A stretch of DNA of 64,000 nt from Amycolatopsis marina (GTDB taxonomy: Bacteria > Actinomycetota > Actinomycetes > Mycobacteriales > Pseudonocardiaceae): the NCBI RefSeq assembly GCF_900111885.1, contig NZ_FOKG01000024.1, positions 1 through 64,000 of the forward strand, given 5' to 3'. Both the position numbers and the translations under genes were made by a program. The notes under the pieces are model-generated. The model ran no database searches. It was not told where the DNA came from and saw only the letters and a list, made by a program, of their open reading frames with translations. Below, in pieces: positions 25,505 through 34,755 of the stretch (positions are counted from its first letter, which is position 1; each line of letters begins with the position of its first letter).

Positions 25505-26587
25505 TCAGACGTTGAACCTGAACTCCACCACGTCGCCGTCGTGCATGACGTAGTCCTTGCCCTCGATCCGCACCTTGCCCGCGGCCCGGGCGGTGGCCAT
25601 CGAACCCGCCTCGACCAGGTCCTCGTAGGAGACCACCTCGGCCTTGATGAAGCCACGCTCGAAGTCGGTGTGGATGACGCCCGCGGCCTGTGGCGCGGTC
25701 GCGCCCTTCGGCACGGTCCACGCACGGGCCTCCTTCGGGCCCGCCGTGAGGTAGGTCTGCAGCCCGAGGGTGTGGAATCCCGCCCTGGCGAGTGCGTGCA
25801 GGCCCGGCTCCTCCTGCCCGACGGACTCCAGCAGCTCGCGGACGGACTCCTCGTCGTCGAGTTCGAGCAGCTCGGACTCGACCTTCGCGTCGAGGAAGAC
25901 GGCGTCGGCGGGGGCGACCATCTTGGTCAGCTCCGCGCGGCGTGCCTCGTCGGTCAGCACACCCTCGTCGGCGTTGAACACGTAGAGGAACGGCTTGGTG
26001 GTGAGCAGGCTCAGCTCGCGCAGGAGCTCGCCGTCGATCTCCTTCTGCGCGGAGAACAGCGTGCGCCCCTCGTCCAGGATCTCCTTGGCCCGCTGGGCGT
26101 TCTCCAGCGCGGGCCGGTTCTCCTTCTTGGTCCTGGCTTCCTTCTCCATCCGCGGCAGCGCCTTCTCCAGCGTCTGCAGGTCGGCCAGGATGAGCTCGGT
26201 GTTGATCGTCTCGATGTCGGAAATCGGGTCGATCTGGCCGTCGACGTGCACCACGTCCGGGTCGTCGAAGACCCGGATCACCTGGCAGATCGCGTTGGCC
26301 TCGCGGATGTTCGCCAGGAACTTGTTACCGAGACCGGCGCCCTCCGAGGCACCCTTGACGATGCCCGCGATGTCCACGAAGGACACCACCGCGGGCACGA
26401 TCTTGCTCGACGCGAACAGTTCGGCGAGCTTGTCGAGGCGGGGATCCGGCAGCGGGACCACGCCGACGTTGGGCTCGATCGTGGCGAACGGGTAGTTCGC
26501 CGCGAGGGCGTCGTTCCGGGTCAGCGCGTTGAACAACGTGGACTTGCCGACATTGGGCAGGCCGACGATACCGAGGGTGAGGCTCAC
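25505..26587 (-). CDS. ychF: Ribosome-associated ATPase YchF (Obg family)
   Basis: This 360-residue P-loop protein has G1 GLPNVGKSTLF, switch region ANYPFATIEPNVGVVPLPD, G3 DIAGIVKGASEGAGLGNKF, a coiled-coil insertion and a C-terminal TGS domain (IHTDFERGFIKAEVVSYEDL; YVMHDGDVVEFRFNV). YchF binds ribosomes, hydrolyses ATP rather than GTP, and affects stress tolerance. The start ATG is followed immediately by the family N-terminus MSLTLGIVGLPNVGKST. Confidence 0.96.
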   Translation of the reverse strand: MSLTLGIVGLPNVGKSTLFNALTRNDALAANYPFATIEPNVGVVPLPDPRLDKLAELFASSKIVPAVVSFVDIAGIVKGASEGAGLGNKFLANIREANAICQVIRVFDDPDVVHVDGQIDPISDIETINTELILADLQTLEKALPRMEKEARTKKENRPALENAQRAKEILDEGRTLFSAQKEIDGELLRELSLLTTKPFLYVFNADEGVLTDEARRAELTKMVAPADAVFLDAKVESELLELDDEESVRELLESVGQEEPGLHALARAGFHTLGLQTYLTAGPKEARAWTVPKGATAPQAAGVIHTDFERGFIKAEVVSYEDLVEAGSMATARAAGKVRIEGKDYVMHDGDVVEFRFNV

Positions 26588-26623
26588 GGCCGCGCAGTCT
26601 ACGTTGCGGCGACCGCGGCTCGA

Positions 26624-26836
26624 TCAGCCGTCGTCCTCGTCGCCGCCTCCGCCGCCTTCGCCCTCGTCGTCACCACCGTCTTCGTTCTGCTGATCGCCGC
26701 CGCCGTCCTCCTGCTGGGTGCCGCCGTCCTCCCCTGGGGACGTCTCGTCACAGGCAGCGAGAAAACCGATGGAGCCGGCCGCCGCCAGTGCGGCCGCGAA
26801 CAGACGTACAGACCGGGAACGCGCAGTAGACCTCAT
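26624..26836 (-). CDS. Small acidic lipoprotein
   Basis: This 70-residue protein has a basic N-terminus (MRSTARSRSVR), a hydrophobic core and a lipobox LAAC (about residues 25-28). A low-complexity tail of Gly, Asp, Glu and Gln follows, ending EGGGGGDEDDG. It should be anchored to the outer face of the membrane; the tail looks unstructured. The start at 26836 is chosen because upstream in-frame extension runs into the palindrome cluster. No family is recognised. Confidence 0.6.
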   Translation of the reverse strand: MRSTARSRSVRLFAAALAAAGSIGFLAACDETSPGEDGGTQQEDGGGDQQNEDGGDDEGEGGGGGDEDDG

Positions 26837-26884
26837 ACCGGAGACCGTAGTGACAATCCCCGCTCCCCGCAGTGCGCCAGTCCC

Positions 26885-26904
26885 GCACTTTCCCAGGAAA
26901 GTGC
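26885..26904. repeat. GCACTTTCCCGGGAAAGTGC palindrome, copy 5 (central mismatch)
   Basis: A 19/20 match, CCC-A-GG at the centre. With copy 6 and its 22-bp spacer it forms a composite unit repeated in inverse orientation at 53797-53858. Confidence 0.9.
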
Positions 26905-26926
26905 GGTAGTTGCGCACGCACGAATC

Positions 26927-26946
26927 GCACTTTCCCGGGAAAGTGC
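26927..26946. repeat. GCACTTTCCCGGGAAAGTGC palindrome, copy 6
   Basis: A perfect copy, 42 bp from copy 5 and 63 bp from copy 7. Confidence 0.95.
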
Positions 26947-26989
26947 GGGGCTGCGGAACTCCCGACGCTGGTCGAGGGCTTGCCCCCTC

Positions 26990-27009
26990 GCACTTTCCCG
27001 GGAAAGTGC
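26990..27009. repeat. GCACTTTCCCGGGAAAGTGC palindrome, copy 7
   Basis: A perfect copy; symmetry extends to CTCGCAC...GTGCGAG. Confidence 0.95.
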
Positions 27010-27022
27010 GAGGGTCCGGGCA

Positions 27023-27041
27023 GCACTTTCCGGGAAAGTGC
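27023..27041. repeat. GCACTTTCCCGGGAAAGTGC palindrome, copy 8 (1-bp deletion)
   Basis: A 19-bp variant lacking one central C. It is 33 bp from copy 7, the same pitch as copies 3 and 4. Confidence 0.88.
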
Positions 27042-27142
27042 TCGTTGGGTTGGCTCTCCTTGTATACAGGGTCGACGGCGGGTCGACGGTCGCGTCGGAT
27101 TTCCGCCAGTCGAGGCCGTCACCTGCTGGCAGTATCAACGGT

Positions 27143-28699
27143 ATGGGAAAGCTGAGCATCGCACCGGAACCGGTGGAGTACGCCGGCACACGGGGCATCT
27201 GGCGGGACACCGAGCGCTGCTACCGGGCAGTCATGTCCCGCGACTCGCGGTTCGACGGGCAGTTCATCACGGCGGTGCGCACCACCGGCATCTACTGCCG
27301 TCCGTCCTGCCCGGCGCTGACACCGAAGCCGCAGAACGTGCGGTTCTTCCCGACCTCGGCCGCCGCGCAGGCCGGTGGCTACCGCGCCTGCCGCCGCTGC
27401 CTGCCCGACGCCGTTCCCGGCTCCCCCGAGTGGAACATCCGCGCCGACCTCGCCGCCCGCGCGATGCGGCTGATCTCCGACGGCGTCGTCGAGCGGGACG
27501 GCGTCCCCGGCCTTGCCCGGCAGCTCGGCTACTCCGAGCGCCAGCTGGGGCGAGTGCTGACCGCCGAACTCGGCGCGGGCCCACTGGCACTGGCCAGGGC
27601 CCACCGGGCGCACTCCGCCCGGCTGCTGATCGAACGATCCACGCTTCCCCTGACCGACGTCGCGTTCGCGGCCGGTTTTGCCAGCGTCCGGCAGTTCAAC
27701 GACACCATCCGGGAGGTGTTCGCCACCACCCCGTCGCAACTGCGCGCCGGAACCCGCAGGCCGGGGAACGGGGCGAGCGAGGACATCACCGGCGACGGAA
27801 CGCAGCGCGCCACCCGGCTGACCCTGCGGCTGCCGTTCCGGGCGCCCTTCGACGCACCGGGCACACTGGACTTCCTCGCGACGCGCGCGGTGGCCGGGGT
27901 CGAGCAGGTCGAAACGGACGAGCACACCGGCGCGGTCAACGCCTACCTCCGCACCCTGCGCCTGCCGTACGGCACCGGCACCGTCCGACTCACCCCCGCC
28001 GACCGGCACGTCCAGTGCGACCTGCGGATCACCGACGTCCGCGACCTCGGCAGCGCGGTGTCCAGAATGCGCAGATTGCTGGATCTCGACGCCGACCCAG
28101 ACGCGGTCGCCGCCACGCTGATCACCGACCCACTGCTGGCGCCGCTGGTCATGGCGGCGCCGGGCATTCGAGTTCCGGGTGCGGTGGACGGCCCGGAACT
28201 CGTCCTGCGAGCCATGCTCGGACAACAGGTCTCGGTGGCCGCTGCCCGTACCGCGGCAGGCCGGCTCACCGCCGCGCTGGGCGAGCACGTCACCGAGGCC
28301 GCCACGGACACTCCGCACCTGCTGTTCCCGTCCCCACTGGCGATCGCCGAGGGCGGCGCGGACGTGCTGCGCGGCCCGCGCAAGCGGATCGAGGCCATCA
28401 CCCAGGTGGCTGGCATGCTCGCCGAAGGCAGCCTCGACCTGCACGTGGGCCGGGACGCCTCCGAGTTGCGCGCCGACCTGCTCGCCGCACCCGGGGTCGG
28501 GCCATGGACCGCCGACTACGTGCTGATGCGCCTGCTCGGCGACCCCGACGTGCTCCTCGACGGCGACCTGATCCTGCGCAAGGGCGCCGCCGCTCTCGGT
28601 ATCCCCGCCGACCGGCTCACCGGGCATTCCCAGGCATGGCGCCCCTGGCGCGCCTACGCCGGGATGTACCTGTGGCGCGCGGGCGCGCAGACCAAATGA
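27143..28699 (+). CDS. alkA: AdaA/AlkA fusion: methylphosphotriester sensor and 3-methyladenine DNA glycosylase
   Basis: This 518-residue fusion has an N-terminal Ada zinc domain (TTGIYCRPSCPALTPKPQNV and GGYRACRRCLPD; the first Cys accepts methyl groups). An AraC-type HTH region (residues about 100-200, LTDVAFAAGFASVRQFNDTIREVF) follows. The C-terminal part is an AlkA N-domain plus HhH-GPD glycosylase (LVLRAMLGQQVSVAAARTAAGRL; GVGPWTADYVLMRLLGDPDVLLDGDL with catalytic Asp). It excises alkylated purines and probably activates alkylation-repair genes. ogt follows 38 bp downstream. A typical SD is not obvious for the chosen ATG. Four palindromes lie upstream. Confidence 0.92.
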   Translation: MGKLSIAPEPVEYAGTRGIWRDTERCYRAVMSRDSRFDGQFITAVRTTGIYCRPSCPALTPKPQNVRFFPTSAAAQAGGYRACRRCLPDAVPGSPEWNIRADLAARAMRLISDGVVERDGVPGLARQLGYSERQLGRVLTAELGAGPLALARAHRAHSARLLIERSTLPLTDVAFAAGFASVRQFNDTIREVFATTPSQLRAGTRRPGNGASEDITGDGTQRATRLTLRLPFRAPFDAPGTLDFLATRAVAGVEQVETDEHTGAVNAYLRTLRLPYGTGTVRLTPADRHVQCDLRITDVRDLGSAVSRMRRLLDLDADPDAVAATLITDPLLAPLVMAAPGIRVPGAVDGPELVLRAMLGQQVSVAAARTAAGRLTAALGEHVTEAATDTPHLLFPSPLAIAEGGADVLRGPRKRIEAITQVAGMLAEGSLDLHVGRDASELRADLLAAPGVGPWTADYVLMRLLGDPDVLLDGDLILRKGAAALGIPADRLTGHSQAWRPWRAYAGMYLWRAGAQTK

Positions 28700-28737
28700 C
28701 CGAAATTCGCCGAACAGACCTTCAGGAGAAGCGAACG

Positions 28738-29241
28738 ATGAGTACCGCACACTGGTCCACCCTGCCGACACCGATCGGCCCGTTCACCGCGGTGGTCGCC
28801 GCCGACGGTGCCGTACTGGGCTCCGGCTGGACCGACGACCCGAACCTGCTCACCGCCGTCATGTCGCCGTCCCTGCGGCCTGGCGACCTGTCCCGCAAAC
28901 GCGACCTCGGCGAGGTCACCGCCGCCATCCGCCGGTACCACCAGGGTGAGCTCGACGCCGTGGACGGGATCGTGGTGCGGCAGCGCTCCGGCGAGTTCAT
29001 GCAGCAGGCCTGGGACGTGCTGCGCACGGTGCCCGCCGGGAAGCCGGTGACCTACAGCGACTACGCCGCGCTCGCGGGCAGGCCCGCCGCGATCCGCGCG
29101 GCAGCGGCCGCATGTGCGCGCAACGCGGCCGCGCTCTTCGTCCCCTGCCACCGCGTGCTGCGCATCGGCGGCGCGCTCGGCGGCTTCCGCTGGGGCCTGC
29201 AGACCAAGCGCTGGCTGCTCGACCACGAGGCAACGGCCTGA
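28738..29241 (+). CDS. ogt: Methylated-DNA--protein-cysteine methyltransferase
   Basis: This 167-residue suicide repair protein moves methyl groups from O6-methylguanine to its own cysteine. The active-site motif is ALFVPCHRVLRIGGALGGFRWG (Cys at about residue 138), preceded by the HTH region FMQQAWDVLRTVPAGKPVTYSDYAALAG. AGGAG lies 9 nt before the ATG. It follows ada-alkA closely, so the two form an alkylation-damage operon. Confidence 0.95.
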   Translation: MSTAHWSTLPTPIGPFTAVVAADGAVLGSGWTDDPNLLTAVMSPSLRPGDLSRKRDLGEVTAAIRRYHQGELDAVDGIVVRQRSGEFMQQAWDVLRTVPAGKPVTYSDYAALAGRPAAIRAAAAACARNAAALFVPCHRVLRIGGALGGFRWGLQTKRWLLDHEATA

Positions 29242-29260
29242 CCGCCCGACAGCAGCGGAG

Positions 29261-32239
29261 TCAGGCCACCAGTTCGAGGCTGGACCCGGCCCGGGCCTTG
29301 CGGACGCGCAACCGGGTCGGGATCCGCTGTCGCAGCTCCTCGACATGGGAGACGAGGCCGACCACGCGCCCACCTGCCCGCAGCTCGTCCAGCACGTCCA
29401 TCACGATGTCGAGCGTCTCGGCGTCGAGCGTGCCGAACCCCTCGTCGACGAACAGCGTGTCCAGCAGTGCTCCACCGGTTTCCGCCGCGACCACGTCGGC
29501 AAGGCCGAGGGCCAGCGCGAGTGACGCGAGGAAGCTCTCACCGCCGGACAGCGTCTTGGCCGGACGCACCGACCCGGAGTAGTCGTCGAGGACGTCGAGC
29601 CCGAGCCCGCCCCTGGTGCCACGCGAGCCCGCCGCGTCGGAGTGGACGAACGAGTAGCGCCCCTGGCTCATCGTCCTGAGCCGGGCGGTGGCCGCGACGG
29701 CGACCTCCTCGAGCCGGGCGGCGAGCACATACGAACGCAGCGACATCCTGCGGCTGTTCTGCCCCTTGCCGTTGACGACATCGGTGAGCGCGTCCAGCTC
29801 CGCGTACTCGGCCTCAGCCGGACCGAGTTCGGTGACAGCATCGGCGTAGTGCCCGGCCAGCTCGGTCACGTTGCGTTCCCGGTGGACGGCGGCCCGGTGC
29901 GCGGACACCGCCGACTCGGCCTCGGCCCGCGCCCGGTTCGCCTCCGCGACCGCGGTCTCGAGGTCGACCTCGGTGTGCGGCGAGATCGAGGCGAGTTCCG
30001 GTTCGGCCAGCACAGCCTGCGCAGCGGCCTCGGCCGTGCGTGCCTCGGTGAGCCTGCGCTCCAGCTCCGTCAGTACGGACGGTTGTCGCGCGGCCTCCCG
30101 GGCCGACTCCACCGAGTCGAACTCGGCGGCCGCCAGCGCCTCCCGCAGTGCCGTGCGCTGTTCCGCCAGCCGTTCCTCGACGCCGAGCCGTGCCGACCTC
30201 GCCTCGGCCAACGCCTCCAGCGCCTCCAGCACGGACACGAGGTGCGCCCGCCTCGCGGCCACGTCGGCGTGCTCGCCCCTGGCCGCGGTGAGCCTGCGCC
30301 GACGTTCCTCGACCTGGGCGGCCAGTGAGGTGCGCTCGGCGTGCGCCGCCGCCGCCCGGCGTTCGGCCTCCGCGCGCCGGCTGCTCAGCTCCTCGGCCTT
30401 CGCCTCGGCCTCGGCCACCGCCCGCTCCAGGTGTGGCTTGCGCCCCGCCGTTTCGGCCAGGCCGGCGATCTCGGCCCGGACCTCCGTGAGCAGCCGATCG
30501 AGCTCCTCCGCGGTGCGCCCCGCGAGTCGTTCCCGCACAGCCGTGAGCGCGGCGTCCGCCTCGTGCCGGGCCGCGACCGCCTGCTGCCTGCGCCGGTCCG
30601 CGACCTGTTCCAACTCGGTCGCGGCGCGTTCGTCCTGCTCGCCGACCGAACCGTCCACCGGCTTCGCCGGAGTGGGGTGTTCGGCCGAGCCGCACACCGG
30701 ACACGGTGAGCCGCTGTCCAGCCGTGCCGCGAGTTCCGCGGCCATGCCGTTGAGCCGGTGCTCACGCAGGTCGAGCAGCTGCTGCCGGACGCGTTGGTGC
30801 TCGTCGACGGCCGCCCGCTCGGCCTCGCCCGCCCGCTCCAGCTCGGCGGTGAGCCCGGGCAACCGGTTCGCCTCCACCAACGAGGCGGTCAGTTCCTGCT
30901 CCCGGGGCCGAAGACCGCCGAGGCCCACCTCCGCCTCGGCGGCGCGGTCCCGTTCGGTCCGGAGACCACGTATCCGCTCCGGCAGGGCGTCGCGCTCGGC
31001 CGCGAGTGCGGCGGCGCGCGCGGTGGCCTCCTCGGCCATGGTGGCGAGTTCCGCCACTCGGCGTTCGTCGTGGTCCTGTTGCTCCGCCTCCGCGACCAGA
31101 CCGGCCAGTGCCCCGGCCTCCTCGCGCAGCACGCCAGCCCGCGCCCGCAGGTCGGGCACTTCGGCAGCGGTCTCCTCGGTGTCTTCGGCCGTTGCCCTGA
31201 CCAGGCGGACCCGGTCCTCCTCGGCACGGCGAGCCTGGCGCAGCCGTTCCTCGAGCCGGTCGGCCTCGGCGGCCACGTCCGTCACCGTCGCCGCGCGGCG
31301 GGCCGCGGCCAGCTCCGCCGTCCACCTGGCACGGTCTTCGGCCTGCTCGGCCACCTCGGCAAGCCGCGCGTGAGCCGCCCGGACCCGGCGGACCCGCTCC
31401 GCCAGCGTCCGGCGCTCCTGCAGGTCCCGATCCGCACGCTCCCGGGACTCGTTCGCCACGAGTTCCGCCTTCTCCGCCTCGGCGACCTGCCCGGCGACCC
31501 TGGACCGCAGCTCGGTGAGCCACTCCTCCCCCGGGGCTCCCGGGTTTTCGGGGGGTTCCTCCCCCGCCGCCTGCGCCAGGCGTGCGGTCCACTCCCGGAC
31601 CGCCTGTTTGCCCGCGTCGACCTCCCTGCCCCTGCGCACACGGAGTTCGCGGAACCAGCGCTCGACGTCGCCGAAGCGCCGAGTGCCGAAAAGGTGCTCC
31701 AGCAGCTGCTCCCGATCGGCCGTGTCGGCACGGAGGAAGCGGGCGAACTCACCCTGCGGCAACAGCACGACCTGGAAGAACTGCTCCGCGCTCATGCCGA
31801 GCAGCCGCTGGACGGTGCGCGCGACCTCGTCGATCCTGGTCAGCCCGTCCTGGGGGTGTCCCTGCGGCGGTGGCCCCACCCAGGTCAGCGACGCCTTCGC
31901 CTGCTGCGTGGTGGTTCCATCGCCCCTGCGTTTGGGCCGCTGGTACTCGGGGCTGCGCACGATCCGCAGCCGCTGTCCCTGGACCGTGAGTTCGAGCACG
32001 ACCTCGGTGACCGACTCCGCATCCGCCAGGTCGCAGCGCAGGCGTGGCTTGTCCTGCCCCCGAGCCCCGGGCACTTTGCCGAACAGCGCGAACGCGATCG
32101 CATCGAGCAGCGTGGTCTTCCCCGCGCCGGTGTCCCCGTGCAGCAGGAAGAGGCCGTCGGCGCCCAGCGCGTCGAAGTCCACCGTCTCCCGGTGCACGTA
32201 GGGACCGAAGGCCGCGACCTCAAGCCGGTGCAGCCTCAT
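29261..32239 (-). CDS. sbcC: Nuclease SbcCD subunit C
   Basis: This 992-residue SMC-like ATPase has Walker A GDTGAGKTTLLDA near the N-terminus. Two long coiled coils flank a zinc hook CPVC (SGSPCPVCGSAEHPTPAKP, about residue 500). The C-terminal signature is LSGGESFLASLALALGLADVV, followed by Walker B TLFVDEGFGTLD. With SbcD it cleaves hairpins and protein-blocked DNA ends. Its ATG overlaps the sbcD stop by 4 bp, ensuring balanced synthesis. A strong Ala/Glu/Arg bias is seen, as expected for coiled coils. Confidence 0.95.
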   Translation of the reverse strand: MRLHRLEVAAFGPYVHRETVDFDALGADGLFLLHGDTGAGKTTLLDAIAFALFGKVPGARGQDKPRLRCDLADAESVTEVVLELTVQGQRLRIVRSPEYQRPKRRGDGTTTQQAKASLTWVGPPPQGHPQDGLTRIDEVARTVQRLLGMSAEQFFQVVLLPQGEFARFLRADTADREQLLEHLFGTRRFGDVERWFRELRVRRGREVDAGKQAVREWTARLAQAAGEEPPENPGAPGEEWLTELRSRVAGQVAEAEKAELVANESRERADRDLQERRTLAERVRRVRAAHARLAEVAEQAEDRARWTAELAAARRAATVTDVAAEADRLEERLRQARRAEEDRVRLVRATAEDTEETAAEVPDLRARAGVLREEAGALAGLVAEAEQQDHDERRVAELATMAEEATARAAALAAERDALPERIRGLRTERDRAAEAEVGLGGLRPREQELTASLVEANRLPGLTAELERAGEAERAAVDEHQRVRQQLLDLREHRLNGMAAELAARLDSGSPCPVCGSAEHPTPAKPVDGSVGEQDERAATELEQVADRRRQQAVAARHEADAALTAVRERLAGRTAEELDRLLTEVRAEIAGLAETAGRKPHLERAVAEAEAKAEELSSRRAEAERRAAAAHAERTSLAAQVEERRRRLTAARGEHADVAARRAHLVSVLEALEALAEARSARLGVEERLAEQRTALREALAAAEFDSVESAREAARQPSVLTELERRLTEARTAEAAAQAVLAEPELASISPHTEVDLETAVAEANRARAEAESAVSAHRAAVHRERNVTELAGHYADAVTELGPAEAEYAELDALTDVVNGKGQNSRRMSLRSYVLAARLEEVAVAATARLRTMSQGRYSFVHSDAAGSRGTRGGLGLDVLDDYSGSVRPAKTLSGGESFLASLALALGLADVVAAETGGALLDTLFVDEGFGTLDAETLDIVMDVLDELRAGGRVVGLVSHVEELRQRIPTRLRVRKARAGSSLELVA

Positions 32240-33393
32240 GACTCCTGCCTCGCTTCGGCTTTACCCGCGGCCTCCAGCGCCAGCTCGAGCAGCGCGAACT
32301 CGCTCTCACTCGGCGCGGACCCGCGGCAGTCGCCCAGAAACCGCTCGGCGATCTCGGCGTCGGTCCTGCCCCTGACCGCCTCCGCGTAGCGCAGCTCGGC
32401 ACCGGAACCGCCCTCCGGCGCCCAGTCCAGCCGCACGGCGAACGGGAAGCGCTCGCGCAGTCTGCGCATCGCGTCGACAGGGCGCACCCGGTCGACGAGC
32501 GTCACCGACAGGTAGCAGTCGACGAGGCCCGCGAACTCGTCACTGATGAGCAGATCCTCGAGATCGCCCTCCGCGGTCGCCAGCCGCCGAGGCACCGGAA
32601 GGTCCACCCGAGCCACGTCCGCGAGCCCGTCCGCGTCGAGGTCCACCAGCCAGGCGGACTTCCGCTGCGCGGCCTCCGAGAAGGAGTACGCGAGCGGGCT
32701 GCCCGAGTAGCGCAGGTGCGGAGCCAGCGTCTGCGGACCGTGCAGGTGGCCGAGCGCGACGTAGTCCACGCCGTCGAAGACCGCGCCGGGCACCTGTTCC
32801 ACGCCGCCGACCGCGATGGTGCGTTCGGAGTCGCTGCCCGCGCCACCGGTGACGAAGGCGTGCGCGAGCACCACCGACCGCGTTCCCTTCGGCTGCTGCG
32901 CCAGGTCGGCCCGGACGCGGCGCATCGCCTCGGTGAGCACACCGGTGTGTCCCCTCGCCTCGGGGACCCCAAGCGCGTGCCGTGCCGGTTCCGGCTCCAG
33001 GTAGGGGATGCCATAGCAGGCGACCGGGCCGTGCTCGTCCTCGATCAGCGCGGGTTCCCGCAGGCCGTCGATGGTCGTCCGCAGGTGCAGACCGCCCGCC
33101 GCGGCGAATTCGGCAAACGCGCCGAGCCGCGCGGCGGAGTCGTGGTTGCCGGACGTGATCACCAGCTGCGCACCCGCGTCCCTGAGCCGGGACAGCGCCC
33201 CGGTCGCGACTCGCACCGCGTCCGCGGAAGGGACCGCGCGGTCGTAGATGTCGCCCGCGACGGCCACCACGTCGACACGTTCCTTCGTCACGACCTCCGC
33301 GAGGTGCGCGAGCACCGCGTCCTGCTCGGCGAGCAGATCCGCGCCGTGGAACGTCCGCCCCACGTGCCAGTCGGAGGTGTGCAGAATTCTCAC
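32236..33393 (-). CDS. sbcD: Nuclease SbcCD subunit D
   Basis: This 385-residue Mre11-type phosphoesterase has all metal-binding motifs: ILHTSDWHVGRTFHG, VAVAGDIYDRAVPSADAV, VITSGNHDSAARL and VALGHLHGPQ. The GTG at 33393 starts VRILHTSDWH, the usual N-terminus; a 53-residue in-frame extension upstream is rejected. It provides the endonuclease and exonuclease activity of the SbcCD complex encoded with the overlapping sbcC. Confidence 0.95.
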   Translation of the reverse strand: MRILHTSDWHVGRTFHGADLLAEQDAVLAHLAEVVTKERVDVVAVAGDIYDRAVPSADAVRVATGALSRLRDAGAQLVITSGNHDSAARLGAFAEFAAAGGLHLRTTIDGLREPALIEDEHGPVACYGIPYLEPEPARHALGVPEARGHTGVLTEAMRRVRADLAQQPKGTRSVVLAHAFVTGGAGSDSERTIAVGGVEQVPGAVFDGVDYVALGHLHGPQTLAPHLRYSGSPLAYSFSEAAQRKSAWLVDLDADGLADVARVDLPVPRRLATAEGDLEDLLISDEFAGLVDCYLSVTLVDRVRPVDAMRRLRERFPFAVRLDWAPEGGSGAELRYAEAVRGRTDAEIAERFLGDCRGSAPSESEFALLELALEAAGKAEARQES

Positions 33394-33554
33394 GAGCCCC
33401 AAGTTAGGGGCCAGCGCCGACGGAATGGCGCAGACACCCCGAGAGGGTAGCTGGAACGTGTGTTCGAGTTTCGGGCGACGAGCTTTCTGTCGGTGCCGTC
33501 GGCCATGATGCCCACAGGCGACCGGCCAGACTACGAACAGAGGGGAGCGCACCG

Positions 33555-34472
33555 GTGGGTTCGACGGTGCTCAGCACAGCGGCGGTGGTTGTGGCGTTGC
33601 TGCTGGCGGCCGCGGTGTTCCTGTTGTGGCGGTTGTACACCGACAGCGTGCGACGGGCGGATGCCGCGGCGAAACAGGTCGACCTCGAACGCTCCAGGGT
33701 GGACGAGCAGCAGGCCGCGTTGCGCCGCTACGAGGTGGCGTTCGCCTCGATCAGCGGGCGGGGCGAACTCGGGGAACAGGTACTGGTGGAGACCGCGCGG
33801 GCGCTGGGCCTGCGCGAGGGCCTGCACTTCACCGTGCAGACCGACCTCGCGGGCGGTGGAGCGGCCAAACCGGACATGGTGCTCAGGGTCGGCGGTGACC
33901 GCAGCGTGCCGGTCGACGCCAAGGCGAGCATGGCGTGCTGGGCCGAGGCCGTGGAGACCGACGACGCCGCGGAGCGGCTGGACGCACTCCGGGTGCACGT
34001 GCGGAACCTGCGCTCGCGGGCGACCGAACTGGCGGCCAAGGGATATCAGCGGTGGGCCGACGCGATCTACGGAACGATCATGTTCGTCCCGTCCGACGCC
34101 GCGGTGGTGGCCGCGCTCGACACCGATCCGGAACTCCTGCGCTGGATGCTCGATCGCCGGGTGTTCCTCTGCGGACCCACCGGTTTCGCGGTGATCGCCT
34201 CCGGCGCCCTGTTCGCGGCGAGTGAGCGCGCGCTCGTGGAGGACGTGGAGAACGTGCGCAACCGGGCCGCATCCGCGCACCGGGCGGCCGGCAACGCGGT
34301 GGACGCCGTCAACCTGTCCGCCACGCACCTGCAGCGGTTCCTGTCGGCACGCCGTAGGGAACTGGACGCACTGGAGAGCTTCCGGGCGTCGGTCGCCCCA
34401 CTGACGGAGGCGTCGGGCAGCCCGTCGGCACTCCCCACGATCAGGAAGGGAGACGAGATCGCCGCCAGCTGA
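33555..34472 (+). CDS. rmuC: RmuC-family DNA recombination protein
   Basis: This 305-residue protein has an N-terminal transmembrane helix (VLSTAAVVVALLLAAAVFLLWRL), a short coiled coil (ERSRVDEQQAALRRY) and the RmuC core with PDDEXK-like residues (KPDMVLRVGGDRSVPVDAKASMACW). GYQRWADAIYGTIMFVPSDAAV and a C-terminal helical region follow. It is shorter than the enterobacterial protein, mainly in the coiled coil. RmuC limits recombination at inverted repeats, which suits its position beside sbcCD. GGGGAG precedes the GTG. Confidence 0.85.
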   Translation: MGSTVLSTAAVVVALLLAAAVFLLWRLYTDSVRRADAAAKQVDLERSRVDEQQAALRRYEVAFASISGRGELGEQVLVETARALGLREGLHFTVQTDLAGGGAAKPDMVLRVGGDRSVPVDAKASMACWAEAVETDDAAERLDALRVHVRNLRSRATELAAKGYQRWADAIYGTIMFVPSDAAVVAALDTDPELLRWMLDRRVFLCGPTGFAVIASGALFAASERALVEDVENVRNRAASAHRAAGNAVDAVNLSATHLQRFLSARRRELDALESFRASVAPLTEASGSPSALPTIRKGDEIAAS

Positions 34473-34755
34473 CCGTCCAGCGCCCGTTTTCCCAGGTCAG
34501 CATCGGGCCAGCAGACGTGCCCGCGTCACGCTCCCGGGTGCGAAATCGGACAGCTTTCGGAGTGGCACCCGCGCACACGCACGAACCGGATACGGTGACG
34601 CGTATGCGCACGTCCGCCTGCCCGAGTAGATCAGATCCGAGAGCCGGCCGAGAGCTCCCGTTGCCCGGGCCTCGTCCACACGGCTCTCGTGGGGCCCTTG
34701 GGATGGCCGTGCGGCTTTCGTCGGGTTGGTGTCCGTCCGGCTCCGGCGGGACGTT

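Noticed and set aside
26885-27041. Possible CRISPR array (four short repeats with short spacers)
   Set aside because: Repeats are perfect palindromes of 19-20 bp, spacers are 13-43 bp of unequal length, the same repeat occurs at three other loci, and no cas gene is present.
25541-28699. A 1052-codon open frame on the plus strand
   Set aside because: Only the part from 27143 is coding (ada-alkA). The first half is the antisense of ychF and of the small lipoprotein gene, with no family motifs.
30758-32389. Long plus-strand open frame opposite sbcC
   Set aside because: Codon bias of the coiled-coil gene on the other strand keeps this frame open; the sbcC motifs on the minus strand are decisive.
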